Positions 52,826 to 63,088 of a stretch of DNA of 64,000 bases are shown piece by piece (position 1 is the first letter of the stretch; the number at the start of each line of letters is the position of its first letter). Under the pieces are notes generated by a model, which saw only the letters and a program-made list of their open reading frames with translations, had not been told where the DNA came from and did not search any database. This DNA is from Pictodentalium vernedei. Its lineage: Eukaryota > Mollusca > Scaphopoda > Dentaliida > Dentaliidae. A program made the translations under genes and the position numbers. The DNA is taken from assembly GCA_031216915.1 (NCBI GenBank), contig JAUFNR010000028.1, positions 62,001 through 126,000 on the forward strand, written 5' to 3'.

Positions 52826-53321
52826 ATTTGTTAATAATGTTTTCTGGACATTTTATTTTATGACCCCATCCAAATTGACGTTTGGTACCAATCACTTTAC
52901 CGACCAACGAATGCTCGAGTCTCTCTCTCCAAGTGGGATTTGGTATATTTTTCAACGTCGTCAACATGTTTTTATCACAGATTTGATTACGATTCTCGAC
53001 GTTGGGTTGTTTAGCGTAGCACAGATCGTGAGTGTAAGTGGCCGCATCCACCCTATTGATGGGTTTGCTCCAAGATTAAGGTGTCAGATCTCGATTCAAT
53101 CTCTTATTTAATTTCGTGCCAGGTCCTGTGAATTGATGTCCTGTCAGATGGATTTCGACGGGTAGATTATTATTCAATTTATTGCACTACATTTGACGAA
53201 TTGCGTTTTTGTCGAACCGCACATTTGACACGTTCTGCGAAGCATGGGACTTTTATTTTTTGTCAATACTTTTTTAACGTTAACCGTATCGGTAACTCTC
53301 TTGCATTTGATGCAATACATT
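52812..53321 (-). pseudogene. Phospholipase A2-like Polinton protein (Polinton 2)
   Basis: ATG 53321 gives the zinc-ribbon-like start MYCIKCKRVTDTVNVKKVLT with TCQMCGSTKTQFVKC, then, after shifts, HLTGHQFTGPGTKLNKRLN and RDLTP. A TAA replaces one codon, then SKPINRVDAATYTHDLCYAK, NVENRNQICDKNMLTTLKNI, RERLEHSLVGKVIGTKRQFG and KIKCPENIINKCIGE. The D..TYTHD.CY box is the HD..Y core with the metal/catalytic pair of PLA2-like domains seen in parvovirus-type and Polinton virion proteins. This is the only copy in the window that keeps it. Confidence 0.8.
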
Positions 53322-53409
53322 TTGTTTTTTCGTATATATATATTTTAATTATTTTTTTTTTAATTTATATATAATTTTTCTTCTTTTATATATGCATGTT
53401 TTCAATCGA

Positions 53410-54073
53410 TTGCTTCTGGAATCTTTTGGAATCCGAAAATTTACGAAATGATTGTCTTGCTTCTTCCCTACCTTTTTCCACGAGAGAATCCTTCAATTCT
53501 TCCTTGAGAATCTGATGACCCTCTTATCTTCGCTTTCATGACTTCGTATTTTTGTTTTTCGTTCAATATGTGAATGAATTCGCCGTCTGAAATCCTACCG
53601 TCTTTCAATGACATAGAGATCTTATCCGACATGGAATCGATCTTTGCATCGGCTAAAATGCTGATGTTTTCGTGTTTCTTGGCCTTCACGGATAATTTCT
53701 TAGCAAGAAATTTCCTGATCGTACTGAGGAATCCAGCAGTCAAAGCCAATCCTTCTCTACGGCCAACACAACCCGAAGAGCAACGAGGGCAGTCGACAAT
53801 AGACTGATTCCGGCAACGTTCTAACCCATAGAGACTGTGATGAGAGTCAAATCCACACCACTCACAAATTTCTCTAATCTGGAATATTTCTCATTGAGCG
53901 AACAATGAGAATCTCTCTCTCTCTCTCTCGCGCGTCAGATACGATTGAATTCTATTGATTTGTTTGATTCAATACCTCTGCGCCTCGTCTTCATTACTTT
54001 CTGGTGGTAGAAGAGGTGCCATGGGCTCCACCTTCTCTAACAATGGATAAATGTTTTTATTTCGAAGTTCCAT
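53410..54073 (-). pseudogene. Hydrophobic Polinton protein (Polinton 2 copy)
   Basis: ATG 54073 (MELRNKNIYPLLEKVEPMAP) is followed by a Pro/Gln-rich region and decayed frames. Next come ALTAGFLSTIRKFLAKKLSV, KAKKHENISILADAKIDSMS and MSLKDGRISDGEFIHILNEK, then a shift. It confirms that the start in Polinton 1 (5427) was once ATG. The hydrophobic core is recognisable at 53745-53830 in broken frames. Confidence 0.65.
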
Positions 54074-54272
54074 TTTCATTTTATTTTTATTTTATATCTA
54101 TTATTATATAGTTTGTGTATTTTATTTTTCACTGTTTATTATTTTAACCAAAAAAAATTTTCGTGGTGGTGGCGATCGTCGTCGTCAGAAAGATACGTGG
54201 AATAACACACATCATTGTCGTCATCGTTAGAAAGATATGGGAAATAACACATAGTGATTTCTAACACCGTTC

Positions 54273-54870
54273 GATGAAAGCAAGCTCTCGATTTCATGGA
54301 ATCGTTCATTATAATTATTGTATAAAAAAAATTCCTATTCTTATTATAAGTTTTTGTATTATTATGAATATTATTTATAAGGTTTTTTTTATTTTCACCA
54401 CCTTATTTATAAAAAAAAAAAAATTGTTAATGTTTTCTTACATGGAATCTATACATTTGTTTCTAAAGTTTCTACCCTTAAAACAAGGAATCCAACATTA
54501 AAAACCTCCTTCCGTGGTAGTGGTCCCCTATTTTCCAACAAATATTTCAAAACGCATCCTCTCTCTTTATTGGTGAGACCTCGATGCACTATCTTGAACT
54601 TTTCCAATTTAGTGGGTTTGGGTTCTTTGACGCTAACCATGAATTGCTTCCAACATTCGATCAAATCGTATACATGGAAACAATGCGTTTCCATTCCATC
54701 GTGAACCACAAATGATCAATGTGATTAAATTCTTTCTCCTCTCGACAGCAGAGGCGCCTTTCGCGCATGTTGTGAGCCAATTGTTCATTCATGCAGACCA
54801 TGTAAGCTCTGCACAGTGCCATTCAGAGAAACTGAGCTCTCAATTTCATGGAATCGTTCGTTTTACTCAT
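54273..54870 (-). pseudogene. Small Cys/His-rich Polinton protein, main copy plus extra 5-prime copy
   Basis: The main copy starts near 54870 (MSKTNDSMKLRAQF) and, across shifts, gives ALCRAYMVCMNEQLAHNMRE, RRLCCREEKEFNHIDHL, LIECWKQFMVSVKEPKP and IVHRGLTNKERGCVLKYLLE, ending about 54450. A second start (NDSMKSRACFHRTV) with its own A/T leader lies at 54310-54273 and breaks off, followed by a GTC/ATC-rich stretch. It is homologous to 5009-5388. Repetition of this gene in one element suggests an expanding accessory family. All copies are broken. Confidence 0.6.
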
Positions 54871-55012
54871 AATTAATTTATACAAAAAACATTTTCTATT
54901 CTTATTATTCATTTTTTTCTATTATTATGAATATTATTGGGTTTTTTTTAGTTTTTTATTTCTTATATAAATATATAAAAAAAACAATTATTATTTAACA
55001 AAAAATTGTTTT

Positions 55013-55120
55013 AGCGGTTTCCTCTTTTCCAACAAATATTCCAAAACGCGTTCCCTGTCTTCGGTTGTGATACTTCGATGCGCTAACTTCAGTTCTTCCA
55101 ATTTTGAGTAGAATACTAAT
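55013..55120 (-). pseudogene. 3-prime fragment of a third Cys/His-rich gene; right limit of Polinton 2
   Basis: The stretch reading (leftward) KIEELKLAHRSITTEDRERV and LEYLLEKRK matches the tails of the genes at 54450 and 5388. Right of 55120 no Polinton sequence is seen, so the ATPase, penton and other left-end genes of this element are missing. Confidence 0.6.
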
Positions 55121-57870
55121 CAGCCTTAGCTTTTCATAAATGGGTCTTTATACTTTTGTGAGTTGTTACATTCATTTTTATCGAATCAGTGAATGTCAGG
55201 TTGCCATTTTAATACCCGTTCTTCACGCGTATATATGAATAAGTTGAAAAAATATTATATTACTGAACATTTGAATTCCTAGTTCTTTCTGCAGTATGTT
55301 TTCCTTCAACTTAAAAGAATAAATGGCAGCAAACACGTTTTGTAAACTTCTGTACAGGTGTGTGTGCAATGCGTTAGGGGGGGGGGGGGTGGGGGGAGAA
55401 AATTACCATGCAGGTTTTAAAATACGTTTGACCAAGGGGTACAGTTGACATCACCACGGCAGCCATGAACCCTATGTTCGAATGCAGCACGCGGGGACGT
55501 GATACCATACCTAGAGTTTGGAAATAGGTCTTAAACATTTGAAACTCCTGTTACCGTACTTAGGAATTCGGCCGGGATTTTCAGTTATCTGTGTCGATAT
55601 TTATAATTTTTTTATTTTGAAATGAGAAACTATGTCCATTCGACATATCGTATCCTGTTGTAGACGAGGTCCCATGCGTCCACCGCCATTGGGTGAGGCA
55701 TACCGGAGGGGGGGGGGGGTCTAAGAGATAAAATTAGCTGTAATTTTTGAATTCATTGCGGTACAGAGGTGTGGTTGGAGTCAAAATGACGGTTATCGGG
55801 CGCAGTTTATGATACACTATGTTGGGATGCTATGCCCAGCTCAGAAATAAACATTCGAGATCAAAACATGAATAATCGACATGGCTCCCCGACATTAAAA
55901 CGCGTCGAATACTGTTGTTTGGTTGTGATATGCACTCATTTTTGTTCAAGTCGATCAGAAAATATCTTGGGAAAAGATTTCGATAAACATGGGCAAGACA
56001 AGATCTGGGCATTTTAACATACTCAACAGCACACCTTCCCATCCCTACCGAGAAAAGCCTTTCTTCTCCATTTGCGCCGCCATTTTAAAATGTCTGAAGC
56101 TGATAGCAGACCTTTAAGCAGACCTCGACCGAGTGACTCCACATACTACTCTTCGACTCATCTCGGTATTTAAAGATACCCACAACATGGCTCCTATGCG
56201 GCTGCTCTTAACTCCCATATGTCTCCTAGCTCCTATACAGTTCCTATATAGCTTTTATATAGCTTCTAGTAGTCCAGTCATTGTCTTCTTTGTACAACGG
56301 CTAAAGTTCCCAGTTCAAGTCACTATTATTCTTGTTTTTTTTCAACACTGCTTGCTCGAACGACTTATGGGGCAAATAGACTATCGAGTATCAGTATTTG
56401 CTCAAACAAGTGACTCCACATACGACTCTTCGACTGAGTTCGGTAAAAAGGGATTCATGGAGAAGGCATTGCTCGATCGACTCGAATCTTATGGAGCACG
56501 TGAGCTTTTGAGCAATTGATCGAACGAGTGACTCTTTGGCTTACCATCTAAAATGGGATGTCGAAACTAGGGCAGTGCCACAACTGGGATTCGTTCATAC
56601 CTATGCTTCCCCATTAGACGACTTCCATCCCAGGCGTAGGTGACGGGGCCTTATTTTACCTGTATAGGAAAAGCTCTAAAATATGGTACACGGCAATTTA
56701 AAAAAATATCCCTCCCCTCTAGTTTTCTTTGTTTATTTTCATTCAATATCACGTTCTCTACAAAGAATAAATGTCGAAGGTCCAATAATATCATCTGTAT
56801 TAGTTATTTTAACCCTTTCCGTGTTGAAAATTGAACATACCGAGAAACAAAAATCACATCTTTATGTGGCCTAAAATGGGAGACATGCGTAATGGTTTAG
56901 GATCAGTATAGTAAGAGTAAGGGTTAGCAGTACCCTTACTATACTGATCCAAATAATTTCTCCCGAGTTTTAAATGTTCTCTTCTAGCAGCAAATGGGCT
57001 TTGTATTAACAAGTGGAACACAGGTAGGATGAAAGGGTGTACCTTTGTCCCATAGCCCAAAACACTGGCTTATAAAAAAAATAACACAACAGTATACGTT
57101 ACTTGCCAGGTATGGCGTCATGTGATGCTAAGTAAGGATTAATATTAGGCGTCCTGTAACGTATTTATCATGCCACTAAACGAATTAAGAGATCCGAATC
57201 GCTTAATTTTTTAACATTTATCAGGAAACTGTCTTTTATTTGAACGAAAATGGGTATAAACTTGAGGTGGGAAAATTAATTCGAAAACAAAATGGAGCCC
57301 ATCAGAGGAGGTTGTATGGGCTCCTACACGGTCACTGGAACTGTATGGAGTCAGTCCGATAGTCGGTTCCCTATTTAAAAACCTAATATCACATAGTCCA
57401 CCTATGCTATTTGAGCACGTTAACTGATCAAATTAAACAGCTGGCTGAATTTATCAAACTATCAAACTATGATGGAGAGTATTGAAAAATGAAATGAAAG
57501 TGTCAATGACACTGTAGCTCAACTTGACAAACTTGAACTTGGTAAGTTATAAATGAAATGTCAAAATTGAAGATCATTGGTACTAATGTTACTTGACGAA
57601 ATTTCAACATAACAGCATTGTGGGTGCACAACGTCAGAGTAATCCATGCATTTTCAAATTTAAACTGTAAGACTGGCTAAAGGAAGAATGTTGATACACA
57701 AATGCAGCATGTTCAGAGATTATTGTAAAAGGCAACTTTTTTCACAGAAATGAATGCTAATCAATAGCTCTTATCTAAAGGTCTTGCCTAATGAGCACAC
57801 CGAGTTCAAAAACAATCCTATGATAAATGTGGCCTGTAGGCCATGTCAAAGAATAAATTCAAAGATTGTT
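55121..57870. other. Non-coding region with G-runs, a small hairpin and a dispersed repeat
   Basis: No gene recognised. G-runs occur at 55378-55397 and 55710-55722. A hairpin with 16-bp perfect arms (GGATCAGTATAGTAAG/CTTACTATACTGATCC) spans 56900-56950. The GTGACTCCACATAC(T/G)ACTCTTCGACT phrase occurs twice (about 56130 and 56410), and the stretch to 56540 is related, inverted, to 19230-19715. Confidence 0.5.
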
Positions 57871-57879
57871 GCTAACAGC

Positions 57880-59590
57880 AACAGTTTTTGATGGAAATGA
57901 AAAGAAAATCAATACCTCCTGTCTTTGTCACCCTGCATAAGCATACAAAGTTTCAACACAACCTGATAATGAATGTGCCCTCTGAGGCATTCCAAAGGAA
58001 GATGTTAATGCACAAATGCACTAAGCAGAAGGTCATTGCTTGTGGCAATGTCTTTTTTTTTCTTTTTTTTTTGTTTGTTGTTTTTTTTATGGAAATTCAT
58101 ATATGTACACTGCAGAGAGTGCAAAAGGGATGTTGACGCACAAATGCAGTAAGTTCAAAGGCCGGTGATAACGACAATACATTTTTATGGAAATGAAAAA
58201 AAGCAATAGCACACATCTAGAGGTCACCCCGAACACACATACCAAGTTTCAAAGTGACCCGATCATATATGAGCTCTGAAGGGTGTGTTAAATGGAAATA
58301 TTGAGGTCTGACTAAACTAAGTTCAAAGGTCAGCGGCAACATTTTTTGACAGAAATGGAAGAAAATCGACAGCTCCCATATAGATGTCACCCCACACAAG
58401 CACACCAAGTCTGCAAGCGATCCAAGCATAAATGTGCCCTGCAGGGTGTGTCAGAGGGAAATATTGATGCTTAGCTGCACTAAGTTTTTACTCAGTTCAT
58501 CGAAGGTCATTGCCAGTGGCAACATTTTTTGACGGAAATAGAAGAAACTCGATAGCTCCCATCCAGAAGTAACCCCAAACAAGCGTACAAAGTTTCAAAC
58601 CGATCCGATCATAAATGTTCCCTCTAGGGCATGTCAAAGGAATATATTGATTATTGATGCCTGACTAAACTAAGTTCAATGGTCGTTGCCATTGGCAACA
58701 TTTTTTGAAGGACGGAAATGGAAGAAAATCGATAGCTCCCATCTAGAGGTCACCCCAAACAAGCATACCAGGTTTCAAAGCAATCCGATCATAAATGTGC
58801 CCTGTAGGGTGTGCCAAAGGGAAATATTAAGGTCTGACTAAACTAAGTTATACGAACGATAGCTGCGGCAAGATTCTATAACGGAAATGGAAAAAAATCG
58901 ACAGCTCCAATCTAGAGGTCACCCCAAACAGGCATGCCAGGTTTCAATGCAATCCGCTCATAAATGTGCCCCTGTAGGGTGTGCCAAAGCCAAATATTGA
59001 GGTCTGACTAAACTAAGTTCTAAGAACGTTGGCCGTGGCAACATTTTTCGACGGAAATGGAAGAAAGTCAACAGCTCCCGTCTAGAGGTCACCCCAAACA
59101 AGCACGCCAGGTTTCAAAGCAATCCGATCATAAATGTGCCCTGTAGGGTGTACCAAAGGGAAAAATTTAGGTCTGACTAAACTAAGTTCTAAGAACGTTG
59201 GCCGCGGCAACATTGTTTTGACGGAAATGGAATAAACTCGATAGCTCCCATCTAGAGCTCACCCCAAACAAGCATGCCGGGATTCAAAGCAATCCGGTCA
59301 CAAATGTGCCCTCTAGGGTGTTCCAAAGGGAAATATTGAGGTCTGACTAAACTAAGTTCTAAGAACGTTGGCCACGGCGACATTTGTTGACGGCAATTGA
59401 AGAAAATGTATAGCTCCCATCTAGAGGTCACCCCAAACAAGTATACCAAGTTTCAAAGCGATCTGATCATACATGCGACCTGTGTGGTGTGCCAGCGGAA
59501 ATTGTGGACGTGCGTACGTACGAACGCACGTACGCCGACGGACGGAGAAGTGATAGCAATAGCTCAGCTTGACTTTGTCAGGTTGAGCTA
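57880..59590. repeat. Tandem array, about nine units of 165-180 bp, with a distinct end
   Basis: The unit carries GGAAATGGAAGAAAATCGA, TAGCTCCCATCTAGAGGTCA, CC(A/C)AAACAAGCAT(A/G)CCA, GGTTTCAAAGCAATCCGATC, ATAAATGTGCCCTGTAGGGT and TCTGACTAAACTAAGTT. The CCA(G/A)GTTTCAAAGC phrase recurs at about 58240, 58403, 58581, 58761, 58930, 59100, 59271 and 59438. The last unit ends in GTGCGTACGTACGAACGCAC, a palindrome-rich tail followed by GACGGACGGAG and ATAGCTCAGCTTGACTTTG. Non-coding. The layout resembles mollusc elements with central tandem repeats. Confidence 0.85.
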
Positions 59591-60130
59591 AAAAAACTTT
59601 CAAGATAACTCTTATTTTTAAAATAAATTGTAGAGTCCCTTACACTGTAGCCTACTCCCTGTAAAGCTTAAATTATTTTCCACCGTAAACTAACAATGTT
59701 CCACTACCGGTGGTTCCCATGGGGAACGACGATTGCCGCTGAGAACAGGGTGTTCGCGAGAAGAATAAGTTTAACATCTACTTACCAAGACCGATACATG
59801 TAATCGCAATAAGACTAAATATGTAAGGTTCGTCAACCATTTTGTGTTTACATATACACTATCGATAGAAATGTGACGACACTTTTATTACTTCCTCGTT
59901 CAGCCTAAACATTATATTAAACTCACAAACGTTATTAACATTGCGTTTAAGAGATCGCTCGTGCATAAGGTAGATAAGAAAACAAACAGTGATGGGGGTA
60001 TGTCTATATATCTTGTACTCTGTGCTCTTCAAACTCTCAAACAGTTGTGCACGAATGTTCGCGATTCAAAACAAATCTTTCAATCGCCGCTCAGAAGAAA
60101 TAATAACAAGACGTCTTAATCGCTCCCTTG
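59591..60130. other. Unannotated interval
   Basis: No recognisable gene or repeat. An open frame at 59989-60222 runs into the SINE fragment and is not supported by any motif. Confidence 0.45.
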
Positions 60131-60405
60131 TGTGTGGTTCGGTATCCACCAGGGTGAACCGCAGTTCGTCCTTTGACAAGGCACTTAATTCCAATTGCTC
60201 ACGTGGAGGCACCATGTACTGAGTCGTCCTGCCCGTCGTTCGCGCACTTGCCTTCGATCATACCTTGTCCGGAATTTGTTCGTTGGGGAGTCTGACAGTT
60301 GTTTGCGCTGCTCGGTGGTTTTCTCCGGGTACTCCGGCTTCCTCTACCCGTAAAACTATCCGACCGAGATGACCTTTGCTGTCAAAAGTGTCGTTAAACC
60401 CAAAT
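60130..60405 (+). mobile_element. SINE-related fragment, 3-prime core
   Basis: It shares GACAAGGCACTTAATTCC (processing-like block), TCTGACAGTTGTTTGCGCTG, CTCGGTGGTTTTCTCCGGGT and ACTCCGGCTTCCTCTACCCG with the SINEs at 18863 and 21109. It ends in CGTTAAACCCAAATGAAAAA. The tRNA-like head is not clear, so this is a head-less or differently headed member. Confidence 0.65.
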
Positions 60406-60479
60406 GAAAAATCGCTCACTTGGGATAGTTGCTTAAACGGTTTTTAGGATCATATTCAGCATATGCCACGACGAGGGAA

Positions 60480-60809
60480 TAAACGTGATAATATTTTTAT
60501 AGCACTGTTGTCCATGCCAGATGATTTAAATGACTAGATTCTAGTATCGCCAGAGAACGGACCATTTTCCGGAGACTTGGATTTCTAAACACCATTTTTC
60601 CCAAATAGGTGTCAATGCACCAGTTGTGTCCGCATCATAATTTAACACAATAATTTTTGGCAAGTCTGAAATGAGTTTTGCAGGATTTGAAGTGTTTTTT
60701 GTTTGTGCAGAAAAATGTTTACCTAAATGATCCAATGATCCGAATAAGGTGAGTGATGGAGGAGTAGAGTGGAGGTTAAAATTTGGGGCACCATAGGGAG
60801 CCCAACTAC
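60480..60809. repeat. Dispersed repeat array, left part
   Basis: Same family as 33900-34430. It starts with the head block (CACTGTTGTCCATGCCAGAT, TCTAGTAT) and reaches GGGAGCCCAACTA, where the BEL/Pao element interrupts it; the array resumes at 63089 with TTAACCTAAGGACCCAA. Confidence 0.7.
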
Positions 60810-63088
60810 TGTCACGAACGTTGCTAATTTCGCTTCGTTATTTCACTATTCCGGGAAATCCCGTGTTCCGTTTTATATTGTTTCGTGTTTTTGTAATTGG
60901 AAAGAAGTTGTCAAAATATCACGCTTTCGTCAAATCTCTTAGTTCTTTTCACAATTATTCCTCAAATTCCCGACGTTTGGTCCCTCGAGCCGGATTTGAA
61001 ATGGCAGAGAAACAAATACGTATTCGCAGAGCACACCGAGGACAGAGCTCGAAACTGATTAAACAAATGGAAGAAGCCTTAGCGGCGAAAAAACACTGTT
61101 CAATGTTCACTCGTTTTGGCAAATCTACGTAAAAAAGCTACAAATGCTAGAAGAAATTGATTAAAAACTGATAGATATGCTAGATCCTGAAGCCGAGTGC
61201 TTCAAAAACACAATAATAGAATGTGGCGATTTTATAAATGACTTGAACAAACTTATTCGCGTCACCGCTTGGGTTTTGCGATTCACAAAAAATGCACAGC
61301 AAGACAAGTGCAGAACAAGACCACTACAAACATCTGAACTTGATAACTCAAAAAGTGTTTTTGTGAAGAGGAACCAGAGTTCAGCGTATCCTGATGTTAT
61401 TAAAGCCTTGTTGAGGACAGACTCCGCCAAAGTTATCAATAATCACCCAATTACAGCTGTTCTTAGATTCAAATGACATCATACGTTGTCGTGGACGTAT
61501 TCAAAACGCTTCACTTGAGGATAATACGAAACATCCAAATTTATTATCACAACTTTTCCAAACTTCCAGTTCTTGATGTTCACAGGAGACTTAAACACAC
61601 CGGCGTTAATTCAACTGTGACATCAATTCAGTCAGCGTTCTGGATTCCACAGGCTCGGCAATTAGTCCGGTCACTTCTCAAACAATGTGTTATATGTCGC
61701 AGACTTACTTGCACACCATATCGCTTACCTAACCCACCACCTCTCCCGTCAGGTAAAGTTTCGGAGGTACCGCCATTCTACTACACTAGTGTCGCTTTTT
61801 GTGGACCTCTAATGGTTCAGGGGAATGATGGTGTGGAAAATTGCTATATTTGCTCGTTCACGTGTTCTGTGACCCGAGCCATCCATTTGGAATTGACACA
61901 GGATTTGACAACCGTCTCGTTCATGCCCGCACTCCGTCGCTTCGCTAGCAGACATTCGATGCCTAGAAAACTGATTTCAGATAACTCGAGTACGTTTTTA
62001 GCTGCAAACTCATATATTCGTGATTTGTTTCATTCTCGTGACGTGTGATAAACTGTGTTTACAAGGTATACAATGGGACTTCATCACAAACTGGGCACCC
62101 TGGCAAGGTGGCTTTTACGAAAGACTGATTGGGGTCACCAGATCAGCCTTGAAAAAAGTCCCCTCTATCGTGCAATGGTAAGCTTCGAAGAGTTGAGAAC
62201 AATTATAACCGAAATTGAAGCTTGTGCAAACAATAGACCGTTAGTTTATATCTCGGCGGACATTTCTGACGGGGAAGCATTAACCCCATCTCATTTCCTC
62301 AATGGGCATGTCACAACTCTTCCTCACCCACCAGTATTTGACGATGAGTTGAGTGACCCACAATTTGACATTCGAAGCACTGATCTTGAGAAACGAGCAC
62401 ATCGAGCAGCATTGTTACAAACTTTCACAAATCGATCGACTCACGAATATCTTGCCTACGAGAATTTCAGAAGTTTAATGGTCACAACCGCGAGTGTGTT
62501 AAACTCTGCTCTGTCGTGCAGATTAAGAAGGACATTATTAAGATACTGAATTGGAAGTATGGAGTAGTCACTGAAATTCATCGTGGTGTCGATGGTTTAA
62601 TAAGAACTGTATCATTCAAAACTCAACACGGAACGACAAATCGACCAATTTCAAAACTGTTCCCACTTGAAGAGTATATAGCACATCTATCGAATCAAAA
62701 TCACCACAGGATACTTCACATATATCATCTTCTTTGGGCAGGAGTGACGTTGATAATGAGTTACCCCCTCAGAACAGTAGGTCCAAACCTCGCAGAGCTG
62801 CCGCCTACGTGCACAGCAAAGAATCCAGTCGTGGCTTACCGATAAATAGACTGTTGTACCATTTACTGCACTATGTTTTGGTACTTGGTCCTCAGTTACA
62901 TGTACTTTGGCGGGGGAGGTTGTCATAAATATTGCCAATTTCGCTTCATTATTTCACTATTCCGGGAAATCCCCGTGTTCCGTTTTATATTGTTTCGTCT
63001 TTTTGTAATTGAAAGGAAGTTGTCAAAATATCACGATTTCGTCAAATCTCTTACAATTCTTTTCACAATTATTCCTCAAATTCCCGAC
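60810..63088 (+). mobile_element. Internally deleted BEL/Pao LTR retrotransposon
   Basis: The 5-prime LTR 60810-60974 (TGTCACGAACG...TTCCCGAC) matches the 3-prime LTR 62921-63088 (TGTCATAAATA...TTCCCGAC) with few differences. A primer-binding site TGGTCCCTCGAGCCGG (60978) follows the left LTR. A purine tract GGCGGGGGAGGT precedes the right one. The flanking AACTA (60804-60808; 63089-63093) is the target duplication, allowing one extra base on the left. Total 2.3 kb, so most of gag, protease and reverse transcriptase is missing. Confidence 0.9.
60998..62845 (+). pseudogene. BEL/Pao polyprotein remnant: gag start joined to RNase H-integrase region
   Basis: A short gag-like start (ATG at about 61001, AEKQIRIRRAHRGQSSKLIK) breaks off, and by 61250 the sequence is in the region before integrase: LIRVTAWVLRFTKNAQQ, SAYPDVIKALLR, NDIIRCRGRIQN. 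The integrase follows: VHRRLKHTGVNSTVTSIQSA with CVICRRLTCTPYRLPNPPPL (zinc finger), YTSVAFCGPLMVQG, CSFTCSVTRAIHLELTQDLT and LISDNSSTFLAA. Then come SHFLNGH, WKYGVVTEIHRGVDGLIRTV and RPISKLFPLEEY, the C-terminal domain typical of BEL/Pao. The order and the RAIHLEL box identify the superfamily. Shifts near 61465, 62050 and 62500 break it. Confidence 0.88.

Noticed and set aside
55378..55397. Long G-run as a G-quadruplex regulatory element.
   Set aside because: Mononucleotide tracts also occur at 55710, 34020 and 63126 in repeat or non-coding DNA; no gene context supports regulation.
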